Positions 54,930-63,527 of a DNA stretch of 64,000 nt are shown here, piece after piece. The translations under genes were made by a program, and so were the position numbers. How positions within the stretch are numbered: the first letter of the stretch is position 1; each line of letters starts with the position of its first letter. The notes below the pieces were generated by a model. It was given only the letters and a program-made list of their open reading frames with translations. It ran no database searches and was not told the DNA's origin. The stretch is from Vibrio ulleungensis. GTDB taxonomy: Bacteria > Pseudomonadota > Gammaproteobacteria > Enterobacterales > Vibrionaceae. The stretch is from assembly GCF_016900875.1 (NCBI RefSeq), contig NZ_JAFEUM010000001.1:944918-1008917 (forward strand). The letters run 5' to 3'.

Positions 54930-56081
54930 TTACACTGTCGGTGACATGTCGAAGCCGTTGAGTTTCAAAAACTCTTGTTTGTATCCTGTATAATCGCCTA
55001 GTTCTGTAAAATTGCTCGCATCCATCTGCTCAACCAAACTTTCAACCAGTTTTTGTGTGCTTGGTTCAAGCTCTAGGTTGTCGATACGTATCAGTCGCTC
55101 ACCATCCACCAACGGCGCGCTTTCAAACGAAAGATTCTCGGTAAACAATCTTTGCATCTGTTCGATACACCCTTCATGAGTCCCTTTTTTCTTCATGACT
55201 TTATACAGCGCTAACATATACGGCGTGAAGGCAGGAATGAACACTGAGGCCTTGGTGACCAGCGCTTTACAGACTACCGCGTATCCACCGCCGCCAAAGT
55301 TGGCCAACTTACGATGGATAAAATGGCTAGACTGATGCAAATCGACTTTTGCGCGACCTAATGTACCTGTGTGGTATATGGGGTGGGTGAGTTTAGAACC
55401 AATGTAAGAAAAGGCAATGCTTTGACAGCCCTGTGCGATCTGTTCTTGATTGATCAGTAAGTCAACCCAACTTTCCCAGTCCTCGCCACCCATGACTTTG
55501 ATGGTCGATTCGATTTCATCGTCGGTTGCTGCATTCACTGTTGTCTCAACCCACTCATCATTTTCGAGCATGATTGTGGCACCAGTAACCGGCTCTCCAA
55601 TGGTTTTAATCGCGCTACGCCAATACTCCCCAGACCCCTTTGGTCTAAGTCCAGTTGCAAGGCTATACACAATAAGATCAACTTCGCCTTCAAAGTAGGT
55701 TTCGATGGCTTCTATAACTTGTTGGCGAGTCTCATCAGAAAACGCGTCGCCAACAATATTGATTGCAATTCGACCTTCACTGCGGGCTAAATCGGTAAAA
55801 TGTTCGTTATTGTACCAACCAGCGCTACCCGGTTTGTCTTTTGACGGCGCTCGTTCAAACGATACCCCAATAGTGTCTGCTTGCGAGCCACCAAAGGTTA
55901 ATGCAGTTCTTGCGGCAAGGCCAAACCCTGAAGATGCGCCTAAAATGAGAACGCGCTTTGGCCCTTGTTTAATTTGATTACTCTTTTTGACGTAAGCTAT
56001 TTGTTCCTTGAGCGCCTTTCGACATCCTTCTGGATTGGCATTTTTTGCCACAACGCCCTTAATGATCGGTTCAAGATCCAT
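54930..56081 (-). CDS. fabV: Enoyl-[ACP/CoA] reductase FabV-type
   Basis: A 383-residue NADH-dependent trans-2-enoyl reductase of the FabV family. The cofactor motif is LILGASSGFG near residue 46; the catalytic Tyr-x8-Lys is Y236-HTGTLGRA-K245, as in Vibrio cholerae FabV (Y235/K244). The segment SYIGSKLTHPIYHTG sits where the family motif SYIGTELTWPIY does. Many substitutions from the V. cholerae enzyme suggest this is the second paralogue known in several vibrios. FabV forms are naturally less sensitive to triclosan. It begins MDLEPIIKGVVAKNANPEGC and stands alone. Confidence 0.9.
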   Translation of the reverse strand: MDLEPIIKGVVAKNANPEGCRKALKEQIAYVKKSNQIKQGPKRVLILGASSGFGLAARTALTFGGSQADTIGVSFERAPSKDKPGSAGWYNNEHFTDLARSEGRIAINIVGDAFSDETRQQVIEAIETYFEGEVDLIVYSLATGLRPKGSGEYWRSAIKTIGEPVTGATIMLENDEWVETTVNAATDDEIESTIKVMGGEDWESWVDLLINQEQIAQGCQSIAFSYIGSKLTHPIYHTGTLGRAKVDLHQSSHFIHRKLANFGGGGYAVVCKALVTKASVFIPAFTPYMLALYKVMKKKGTHEGCIEQMQRLFTENLSFESAPLVDGERLIRIDNLELEPSTQKLVESLVEQMDASNFTELGDYTGYKQEFLKLNGFDMSPTV

Positions 56082-56190
56082 GAAATCTCCTTACACATTT
56101 AGACATCAAATTCGCTGAAAACATTGATATATGTATCAATGAAAAGTCCATGCTAGTGAAAAGAAAAGTAAATTGTTTTGCGCTAGACCA

Positions 56191-56796
56191 TTATTTCGTT
56201 AAGTATGGTGCAAGTTTTTCAGCAACAAATTGAGCAATCCAGGGTTGTGCTTCTGGCTTCGGGTGAAGTCCATCTTGCATCATCCATTCGGGCTTAACGA
56301 TCACTTGCTCTAAAAAGAAAGGTAATAGTGGTACTTGGTACTCAGTCGCGAGTGCAGGGTAGATGTCGGCAAACACTTGCGTGTACTTTTTGCCATAGTT
56401 TGGTGGCACCTGAATCTGCATCAGTGCGACTTCAGCACCACTGTCTTCACTCATTGCTATGATATTTTTAAGATTATTTGTGATCACATTAGGTGGGAAA
56501 CCACGTAAACCATCATTAGCACCTAGTTCAACAAGAACATAATCAGGCTGATGTTGTTCTAGTAACGAAGGTAGGCGAGACAGGCCGTTGCCTGTTGTGT
56601 CTCCAGAGATACTGCCGTTAACAACATTTACCTCTAGATTATGGTTTGCAAGCTCAGAAGGGAGTAAACTGGGCCAACTTTGTTCGATAGACATTTGATA
56701 CCCAGCGCTGAGGCTGTCACCTAGGACCAAAAGCGTCTGAGCCTTAAGGCCAAATGACATAAAAAACAACAACATCAAGGAAAGAAGTCGACTCAT
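56191..56796 (-). CDS. tesA: Periplasmic acyl-CoA thioesterase I / arylesterase (SGNH)
   Basis: A 201-residue SGNH hydrolase with a signal peptide (MSRLLSLMLLFFMSFGLKA, cleavage after KA). Catalytic residues: Ser in LLVLGDSLSAGYQ, Gly in NGSISGDTT, Asn in LGANDGLR, and Asp/His in DGLHPKPEA. It hydrolyses acyl thioesters and esters in the periplasm. Its ATG (56796-56794) shares the CATG with the ybbA start. The longer open frame to 57156 is ybbA read backwards. The tesA/ybbA/ybbP layout matches E. coli. Confidence 0.95.
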   Translation of the reverse strand: MSRLLSLMLLFFMSFGLKAQTLLVLGDSLSAGYQMSIEQSWPSLLPSELANHNLEVNVVNGSISGDTTGNGLSRLPSLLEQHQPDYVLVELGANDGLRGFPPNVITNNLKNIIAMSEDSGAEVALMQIQVPPNYGKKYTQVFADIYPALATEYQVPLLPFFLEQVIVKPEWMMQDGLHPKPEAQPWIAQFVAEKLAPYLTK

Positions 56797-57484
56797 GAGT
56801 ACATCCGTTATAACTGCAAAAAATATCGTTAAAACAGTCTCTACTAATAGCGAGCAATTAACAATATTAGAAAAGGTAAATTTAGAGATAAAAAGCGGAG
56901 AGAGTGTAGCGATCGTCGGAACATCTGGTGCGGGAAAATCGACACTGATGACACTTCTGGCGGGCCTCGACACCCCAAGTGAGGGGCAGATTTCATTACT
57001 TGAATACCCAATCTCAGAACTTGATGACGAACAACGTGCCAAAATTCGTGGCGAATCAGTGGGTTTTGTCTTCCAAAGCTTTTTGCTCATTCCTAGCTTA
57101 ACCGCGCTTGAAAATGTGACTCTGCCTTGCTTATTAGCCGGCCAAGAAGAGGACACTGAACGTGCGTTGCAACTGTTAAAAAGCGTGGGTTTGGATCATC
57201 GTGTTGATCATTTACCAAGCCAGTTATCCGGTGGCGAGCAACAACGCGTAGCACTCGCTAGAGCCTTTATGCTTCAACCAAAAGTTCTCTTTGCCGATGA
57301 ACCGACTGGTAACCTCGACCAGCATACTGCCGAGACTGTGGTGAATTTACTGTTTGAACTCAATCGTAAACATGGCACGACATTGGTCATGGTGACTCAC
57401 GACACAACACTCGCCAACCAATGTGACACCGTTTACCGAATGCAAGCAGGGCACTTGTACACGTCAGAACAAGAGGTGGCTTAA
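56795..57484 (+). CDS. ybbA: ABC transporter ATP-binding protein YbbA
   Basis: A 229-residue ABC ATPase of the MacB/LolD-like group. Walker A is GTSGAGKST near residue 47, the signature LSGGEQQRVALARAF near 145, and Walker B LFADEPTGNL follows. It pairs with the YbbP permease, one base after its stop codon. The start codon overlaps that of tesA by two bases in CATG, so each gene's promoter and ribosome-binding site lie inside the other's coding sequence. Confidence 0.94.
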   Translation: MSTSVITAKNIVKTVSTNSEQLTILEKVNLEIKSGESVAIVGTSGAGKSTLMTLLAGLDTPSEGQISLLEYPISELDDEQRAKIRGESVGFVFQSFLLIPSLTALENVTLPCLLAGQEEDTERALQLLKSVGLDHRVDHLPSQLSGGEQQRVALARAFMLQPKVLFADEPTGNLDQHTAETVVNLLFELNRKHGTTLVMVTHDTTLANQCDTVYRMQAGHLYTSEQEVA

Positions 57485-57485
57485 T

Positions 57486-59942
57486 ATGGAACACGCTGTT
57501 TCACCTACCGCCTCGACCCCACAGCAGTCATTGAACAAGCGACTTGCACAGTGGAGCTGGAAGGAAATTGTTTCTGGGCAATTGTGGCCAATCTCTGCGG
57601 CAATCGCGCTAATCATTGCCTGTGTGTTCGCATTGTCAGCGTTAGCAGAGCGCATGGAGCAAGTCATCGTCAAGCAGGGTAAAGATGCGTTAACCGCCGA
57701 TCTGACTTTCCGCTCGTCTAACCCTATCCCTGAGGCGCTACAAGCAAGTGCCGTTGAGTTGGGTCTTATTCAGTCTCAACAAGTAAACTACGCAACAATG
57801 GCATTCAGTGATAGCGACATGCAGCTGGTGTCGGTGAAAGCTGTAGAAAGCAACTACCCACTGCGTGGCGATCTCACTTTGCAGGGCCAAGGTACTACCC
57901 ATAGCGTTCAGCCAAATCAGCTTTGGCTTGAACCTCGTATTATGTCGATGCTCAATGTGTCTATAGGTGACACCGTCACTATTGGTGATGCAGATTTCCA
58001 AGTAAGCGGCGAGATAGCTGACGAGCCTGGACTCAATTTCAACCCCTTCCAACAAATGCCAACGGTGTTAATTCACTACTCTGATGTTGAAAGAACTGGT
58101 GCGATCCAACTTGGTAGCCGCGTACGTTATGTCAACTTCTATGAAGGTGATGAACAACAACTCTCTTCGTTAAAACAGAGCATTGAAATCACCCCTAGCG
58201 ATCGCTGGCGTGACCAAGGCAGCGCTAGCCGGACTAACGAAATATTTGATAGAACAACCCAATATCTGTCTCTCACTGTTGCCATTGTGATTTTAATGGC
58301 AGCCACCACATTAGTGCTTACGTGTCAGCACTACGTAAATGGACGTCGTAAAACCATCGCAATGCTTAAAAGTATTGGTGCCAGCAAAGCTTGGATAACT
58401 CGTTGGCTCGCCATTCAAGTTGCGCTGCTTCTCGCCCTTGGTACAGTCGGTGGTCTGATATTTGGTTTTGGCTTGGAAGTTTTACTGCGTATTCCACTGG
58501 TCGATTTGCTCCCCGATCCGCTACCTAGCTATGGTATCGCTCCCGTTGCTGTGGCGATCATCACCTGTGTGTTAATTGGTGTACCTGCGTTGGGAATCCC
58601 TTTGACAATCCTGGTAAACACATCGGCTGTAAATGTGCTGCAACCTGCTGCTCAACAAGGCAACAAAGCACATTGGGGTTTGGTTTTGGTTCCAATTCTA
58701 CCCCTGCTGTTTGTATACGCGAGCAACACTTTAGTATGGATTGTATTAGTCGCCATTGGCGTACTATTCGTTCTTCTAGCAGCAATAAGTGTCTTATTGT
58801 CTAAAGCCATTGGCAAAGCCAAATGGGGACCTGCAATGGCGCTGGCGATCAGTCGCCTAAATCGCTCGTCACGGGCAAGCGGACTTCAATTTGGCGCGCT
58901 AGCTTTGTCGTTAATGCTACTGTCAATCATTTGGTTGGTACGCAGCGATCTGCTTGGTGATTGGCAGCGCACCTTACCAGCAAATGCGCCGAATGCGTTT
59001 GCCATTAACATTGCCGACTACGAAGTCGACCAATATATTGGCCAGCTAGATCAGCAAGGTATTGATCGTTCAAAAGCGTTCCCAATAATTCGCGGACGTC
59101 TGGCCGAAATTAATGGCCTAGACGCGAAACAAGTAGCCGACGAAAAAGGCGATACTGACGCTGTGAGACGTGAGCTTAATCTAACATGGTCCGATGGTAT
59201 ACCAGATTACAATGTCGTGCGAGACGGTGCGTGGACGATGACTAACGGAGTCTCTGTAGAATCTGAGGTAGCCGATAATCTTGGATTAAAGATTGGTGAC
59301 AGCTTACGATTTGTGATCAATGCGGAACCTATTGAAGCGACCGTCAACTCGATTAGGATCGTTGACTGGCGAGAAATGAAGCCCAATTTCTACTTTATTT
59401 TTACACCCGATCTAATGACCGACATATCTTCATCGTACATGGTCAGTTTTAGAGTCGATGATAGCGATCAAGACTTTGTTAAAGATTTATCAAGTAACCA
59501 CCCAACGGTCAGTCTATTGGACGTTCGTAAAATGGGTGAAAAAATTCAAGAGTTACTCGGGCAGATCGTTTGGTCGATCACCGTTCTCGCGGCCCTTGGC
59601 GTGATTGCCGGATTGCTGCTGATATTCACTTTATTAAGGTTAAGTTTGTCTCAGCGTCAGCTAGAAATTCGTCTCTATAGAACACTGGGAGCTAGCCGAA
59701 AACGTATTGCCAATACCATCTGGTGTGAATATGGGCTTATGGCTCTCATAGCTGGTGTAGTGGCAAGTTTCGGTGCTGAAATAGCGGTAGGAAGCCTTAT
59801 GAAGTTTGGCTTCGACCTAACACCGACATTGCATGTTGGGTTATGGGTAGTGCTGCCAATATTAACCTTTGTTATACTGGCAACCGTCGTTAACACGCTG
59901 ATAAAACAATTGTTATTGCCAGTGAAAAATGGATCGATTTAG
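57486..59942 (+). CDS. ybbP: FtsX-like ABC permease YbbP
   Basis: An 818-residue permease with the FtsX/MacB-like architecture: one N-terminal membrane helix (LWPISAAIALIIACVFALSAL), a periplasmic domain, a central helix group (about 265-430) and a C-terminal group (about 700-815) ending in LWVVLPILTFVILATVVN. The two FtsX domains flank a second soluble domain. E. coli YbbP has 804 residues. With YbbA it is thought to act on envelope substrates together with TesA. ATG 57486 follows AGAGGTGG; upstream frame to 57423 overlaps ybbA. Confidence 0.94.
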   Translation: MEHAVSPTASTPQQSLNKRLAQWSWKEIVSGQLWPISAAIALIIACVFALSALAERMEQVIVKQGKDALTADLTFRSSNPIPEALQASAVELGLIQSQQVNYATMAFSDSDMQLVSVKAVESNYPLRGDLTLQGQGTTHSVQPNQLWLEPRIMSMLNVSIGDTVTIGDADFQVSGEIADEPGLNFNPFQQMPTVLIHYSDVERTGAIQLGSRVRYVNFYEGDEQQLSSLKQSIEITPSDRWRDQGSASRTNEIFDRTTQYLSLTVAIVILMAATTLVLTCQHYVNGRRKTIAMLKSIGASKAWITRWLAIQVALLLALGTVGGLIFGFGLEVLLRIPLVDLLPDPLPSYGIAPVAVAIITCVLIGVPALGIPLTILVNTSAVNVLQPAAQQGNKAHWGLVLVPILPLLFVYASNTLVWIVLVAIGVLFVLLAAISVLLSKAIGKAKWGPAMALAISRLNRSSRASGLQFGALALSLMLLSIIWLVRSDLLGDWQRTLPANAPNAFAINIADYEVDQYIGQLDQQGIDRSKAFPIIRGRLAEINGLDAKQVADEKGDTDAVRRELNLTWSDGIPDYNVVRDGAWTMTNGVSVESEVADNLGLKIGDSLRFVINAEPIEATVNSIRIVDWREMKPNFYFIFTPDLMTDISSSYMVSFRVDDSDQDFVKDLSSNHPTVSLLDVRKMGEKIQELLGQIVWSITVLAALGVIAGLLLIFTLLRLSLSQRQLEIRLYRTLGASRKRIANTIWCEYGLMALIAGVVASFGAEIAVGSLMKFGFDLTPTLHVGLWVVLPILTFVILATVVNTLIKQLLLPVKNGSI

Positions 59943-60268
59943 TCCACACACTACGTACAACTTTTTTACTTTTACAGACAAAAACTTATAAACAGGTGAA
60001 AGAGGGCGGTTTGTATAACTGCTCTCTTTATCCACAGAATCAGTGGATAAAACTTTGGATAACCTTTCTCTCAGTAGTGAGATATGGCTCGCAAAGACTG
60101 TTATACTCTGGCCTGCTGCAAAATGCTTATTCACATTGCAATGCAATGGCCAATTTGGAAAAATGCGGTCAAGTTTTTTCTTAGAAAAATTTCACGTTAA
60201 TTACGTTTTTGTTATAGCCCGATGACACACTTTTTTAGTCATAATAATGCGAAGCCAGTTACTAGATA
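59943..60268. other. 326-base non-coding region with DnaA-box-like sequences
   Basis: AT-rich stretch between ybbP and the FAD oxidoreductase. TTATCCACA (60028-60036) is a perfect DnaA box; AGTGGATAA (60042-60050) is an inverted 8-of-9 match and TTTGGATAA (60054-60062) a weaker one. TTTATCCAC and GTGGATAAA (60027-60035 and 60043-60051) form a 9-bp inverted repeat. A TATACT -10 lies at about 60101. Two short open frames here have no ribosome-binding site. No small RNA or terminator with a T-run is recognised. Confidence 0.5.
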
Positions 60269-61741
60269 ATGAACGCTAACCAAACTCAAATTAATTCGCT
60301 GTCAGCACAGTCAAACCCAACACCAATAGTTGGGATTATTGGTGGCGGTGTTGCTGGAGCGACCACGGCATTACACCTGTCTGAACAGGGATATAACGTG
60401 GTGTTAGTTGAAAAGAACGATAGCTTGGTAAGTGGGCCCCCCATTTGCCACCTTCATGCTGGAGGTAATCTTTACCGAGAGATAAGCGATGAACAGTGTA
60501 TTGAGTTGCTAAAAGACTCCATAGAGTCAGTCAAATTGTATCCACACACCATTAATCGCCGACCAACGGTCATCGCAACACCGAATCACGATCAGCATGA
60601 TCCTCAATCGTTGTTCCCGAGATTGCTACAAGTGCAACAGCACTATAAGCAGTTAATCGACCTTGATCCGTCTAACAAAGTGCTAGGTGAGCCCGACGAC
60701 TACTTCAAGGTGTTTACCAAGCAACAGTTACTGGCGTTGAAAGAGCAGCAACAACCAGCTCATCCAACAACAATAGAACAGTGGCTGATCCCATTCGCTC
60801 AACAAGTTGATCTAGACACATTACGCTACCCAGTCGTTACCGTACAAGAATATGGATGGAGTGTTTTCCGCCTCTCTGCACAAGCAGAGCTTTCCTTGAG
60901 CCTAGAGTCTAAATGTCAGCTCCAGCTGTCCAGTAAAGTCACCAACATCGAATTTAATCCACACCAAGCAAAACCTTGGGCTGTGTCGATACATTCGCAA
61001 GGCCAAACACAGCAGTTACAGGTTGACTATTTGATCAATGCTTGTGGTTTCCGCTCTGGCTCTCTCGATAATCTTGCTAACATTAAACGCACCCGATTAG
61101 TCGAGTTTAAGGCAGCCTATGTGGCTAACTGGGACGACAATCAATTGCTGTGGCCAGAAGTCATTTTTCATGGCCAACGTGGCACGCCACAAGGGATGGC
61201 TCAATTAACCCCTTACGGAAAACATGTGTATCAACTCCACGGCATGACCGAAGACATTACGCTTTTTAAAAATGGGCTAGTGATTTCGGACAATGACTCT
61301 CAACCAAAGTTACCAACGCCGCTGTTAAATAAGATTGATATAGGGTGGAGTGAAGAAGTCGTAGCGCAACGAACTCAAAGCGCTATAAGCCACATAGCGC
61401 AATACATCCCATCGTTTAACTCGGCTTCGCTAGGCGGAAAACCACTCTATGGTGCGCAGCAAATTCCTGGCGATGACGTGAGTTTGCGGGCAACTTCGGT
61501 GTGGTTTGGCGAGCAAAACTACGCGTGCATCGAGACTGTCAAAGCGTCATCCTGCCTGCCTGCAGCCATTAAAATAGCGCAACAATTAAAGCTAACTGGA
61601 CTAGAGCCGAGCCATAGAAGTAGCGCAGCAGAAGAGTCCTCAAATAAAGCGTTAACAGAAAGTGATATTGAACAGTACGCAGTAAGACTGGCTAGACGTC
61701 GTGGGTACCCTGAGGCATTAGCTCTGTACTACGGCCAATAG
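60269..61741 (+). CDS. FAD-dependent oxidoreductase of unknown substrate
   Basis: A 490-residue flavoprotein with the DAO/FAD-binding fold. The dinucleotide-binding motif IGIIGGGVAGATTALHLSEQ begins near residue 22, with VVLVEKNDSLVSGPP ending the second strand. A large middle domain and INACGFRSGSLDN in the second half are typical of FAD oxidoreductases related to NAD(P)/glycine oxidases. The N-terminal 20 residues (Asn/Gln/Ser rich) look like a linker rather than a signal peptide. No operon partner; a terminator follows. Confidence 0.75.
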   Translation: MNANQTQINSLSAQSNPTPIVGIIGGGVAGATTALHLSEQGYNVVLVEKNDSLVSGPPICHLHAGGNLYREISDEQCIELLKDSIESVKLYPHTINRRPTVIATPNHDQHDPQSLFPRLLQVQQHYKQLIDLDPSNKVLGEPDDYFKVFTKQQLLALKEQQQPAHPTTIEQWLIPFAQQVDLDTLRYPVVTVQEYGWSVFRLSAQAELSLSLESKCQLQLSSKVTNIEFNPHQAKPWAVSIHSQGQTQQLQVDYLINACGFRSGSLDNLANIKRTRLVEFKAAYVANWDDNQLLWPEVIFHGQRGTPQGMAQLTPYGKHVYQLHGMTEDITLFKNGLVISDNDSQPKLPTPLLNKIDIGWSEEVVAQRTQSAISHIAQYIPSFNSASLGGKPLYGAQQIPGDDVSLRATSVWFGEQNYACIETVKASSCLPAAIKIAQQLKLTGLEPSHRSSAAEESSNKALTESDIEQYAVRLARRRGYPEALALYYGQ

Positions 61742-61766
61742 GAAGCGCGTTTGGCCGCCAACTAAA

Positions 61767-61800
61767 AATGCCTGTTGTTCCTTTAGGTTCAACAGGCATT
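61767..61800. terminator. Terminator between the FAD oxidoreductase and pxpC
   Basis: AATGCCTGTTG (61767-61777) pairs with CAACAGGCATT (61790-61800) around a 12-base loop, followed by CTTGTATTTATT. The A-run before it would serve the minus-strand pxp operon too. Confidence 0.8.
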
Positions 61801-61827
61801 CTTGTATTTATTGCGTACAACATGACA

Positions 61828-62823
61828 CTAATAGCGAAAAAACCGTCGCCACTGATCACTGTGGCGTTTAGATTGCTGCCAACTTGTCCATTCAAATCTC
61901 ACTTTAGTCCCTGAAGCCAGTTGGCCAAGTGTCCAGCGAGATACCATGGGTAACACACCTATTTTAGGGTACCCACCAATGGTTTGTGCATCTACACCCA
62001 ATATCGTTGGCAACCCATTTGGCATTATTTGAACCGCTCCTGGGACAACACCTTCCGAAACGATTTGCGTCGCCGTTGAGTAATTGTCATAGAGGCAAGT
62101 ACCCAATAGACGAATGCCCATGCGATTACTGTCTTTAGATACTTCAAATTCCTGCTCGGTAAATGCCTTGAGCGTGGCCTCACTAAACTTGTCCACTTGG
62201 TAACAGGGGACTATCTCTAGCCTGACACAATCACTCTCGCTAGCGGAGTGAGTTTGCAACAAGTAGTTGAGGGCAAAACGACTCGACACCCTTTGTGGTG
62301 TTTTGTCCTTAGTAGAGCTTTGCTCAGCAGTTCGACTACTTGCGCGCCCATTTTGTTGGCTCAACCTTTCGCCTTTTATTAAAGGATGGCCGTTAGCGCT
62401 TGTGCCACCAATACCCAGCAAAGGATCAGTACTAGCGCTGTCGAGTTGACAGGTGACATCAAATCCATTTTCTATGGCTAAATAACTGCGCAACCCACGC
62501 CTTGCCGGTTGTAAGGACAACGTTTGACCAGGTGATAACCTCAACACACTCCAACTGGCAGCAACTTCACCGTCGACTAATACCCGAGACTGAGCCCCGG
62601 TAATCGCTACCCGAACCGGCTTTAAAATTTTAAACTTTGCCAGTCCAATATCTATCTCAATCGTCGGTCTATTTGCAGCGTTACCCAGTAAGTGGTTCGC
62701 CCAGCGATACGAATAACCATCAAATGCACCACCAAGAGGGATACCGAGTGATTTGTGCATAGGCCTGCCACAGTCCTGAATTAGCGAACGAACCCCGGGA
62801 GAAAGCACTTCTAAACAACTCAT
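61828..62823 (-). CDS. pxpC: 5-oxoprolinase subunit C
   Basis: A 331-residue subunit of the ATP-dependent 5-oxoprolinase that opens pyroglutamate to glutamate. The CT_A_B (carboxyltransferase-like) family start is CLEVLSPGVRSLIQDCGRP, followed by LGIPLGGAFDGYSYRWAN and the C-terminal AQTIGGYPKIGVLP. It overlaps pxpB by 4 bases. An unusual insert near residues 155-175 (polar, Ser/Lys/Thr rich) is not in the usual family core. Order here is A-B-C on the minus strand. Confidence 0.92.
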   Translation of the reverse strand: MSCLEVLSPGVRSLIQDCGRPMHKSLGIPLGGAFDGYSYRWANHLLGNAANRPTIEIDIGLAKFKILKPVRVAITGAQSRVLVDGEVAASWSVLRLSPGQTLSLQPARRGLRSYLAIENGFDVTCQLDSASTDPLLGIGGTSANGHPLIKGERLSQQNGRASSRTAEQSSTKDKTPQRVSSRFALNYLLQTHSASESDCVRLEIVPCYQVDKFSEATLKAFTEQEFEVSKDSNRMGIRLLGTCLYDNYSTATQIVSEGVVPGAVQIMPNGLPTILGVDAQTIGGYPKIGVLPMVSRWTLGQLASGTKVRFEWTSWQQSKRHSDQWRRFFRY

Positions 62824-63524
62824 AGCGTTCCTCCTAGCTCTTCGAATTGGTGTTGCGTGATTGATTCAAATCGAAGCGTATCGCCCACTTTAAAAGGTGT
62901 AATAGGGTCGCATTGGTAGTCGACCAAACTTTTGGGTGTTCGACCAATAATGTTCCACCCACCAGGGGATGAAAATGGGTACACAGCGGTCTGTTTTTCC
63001 GCAATGGCTACGCTGCCTGCGGGAACAACGGTACGCGGTACGCTAAGTCTAGGTAACTGAATTGCGCTATTAAGCTCAGCGGCGAAGGCAAACCCTGGGG
63101 CAAAACCGATAGCGTGCACCAGATAGTCTGTCGATGTATGCAGTTCTATGACACGATCCACGGGTAACCCACACTGTTTTGCTACTAACTGTAGGTCTGG
63201 CGCTACCTGTGCATCGTAAAATGTCGGTATCCTATGGACATTTTGAGCATTGATGTTTTCAATTGACGATAATGAACCAACACCATTTGCAGACCAAGAC
63301 TCTAAGGCCGTCAGCAATTGCGAGCTACTAAGATTAGCTGCTGGATAAAATTCAACCAGCAACGTCGTATAAGAAGGCGTTAGACTGACTATATTGCCAC
63401 TAAAGCGCCGCTCTAAATAGTCAACTAATTGAGCAATAATCATTGGGGCTTGTTGACTAATGTCGTCAAAAAGCTCAATCAGCCAAGTGTGCTCCGACAC
63501 TTGCTGGTATGTAGGTTGGCGCAT
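62820..63524 (-). CDS. pxpB: 5-oxoprolinase subunit B
   Basis: A 234-residue subunit of the PxpABC 5-oxoprolinase (CT_C_D family, KipI-like). Motifs: ELHTSTDYLVHAIGFAPGFA and PRTVVPAGSVAIAEKQTAVY (about 120-185), then SPGGWNIIGRTP. It is the middle gene; starts 3 bases after pxpA and overlaps pxpC by 4. This tight linkage matches the multi-subunit enzyme. Confidence 0.92.
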   Translation of the reverse strand: MRQPTYQQVSEHTWLIELFDDISQQAPMIIAQLVDYLERRFSGNIVSLTPSYTTLLVEFYPAANLSSSQLLTALESWSANGVGSLSSIENINAQNVHRIPTFYDAQVAPDLQLVAKQCGLPVDRVIELHTSTDYLVHAIGFAPGFAFAAELNSAIQLPRLSVPRTVVPAGSVAIAEKQTAVYPFSSPGGWNIIGRTPKSLVDYQCDPITPFKVGDTLRFESITQHQFEELGGTL

Positions 63525-63527
63525 CGG

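Noticed and set aside
56797..57156. N-terminal extension of the tesA frame
   Set aside because: It is the reverse strand of ybbA; the signal peptide and GDSL motif show that tesA starts at 56796.
60043..60225. Small open frames in the DnaA-box region
   Set aside because: No ribosome-binding site and no protein-like composition.
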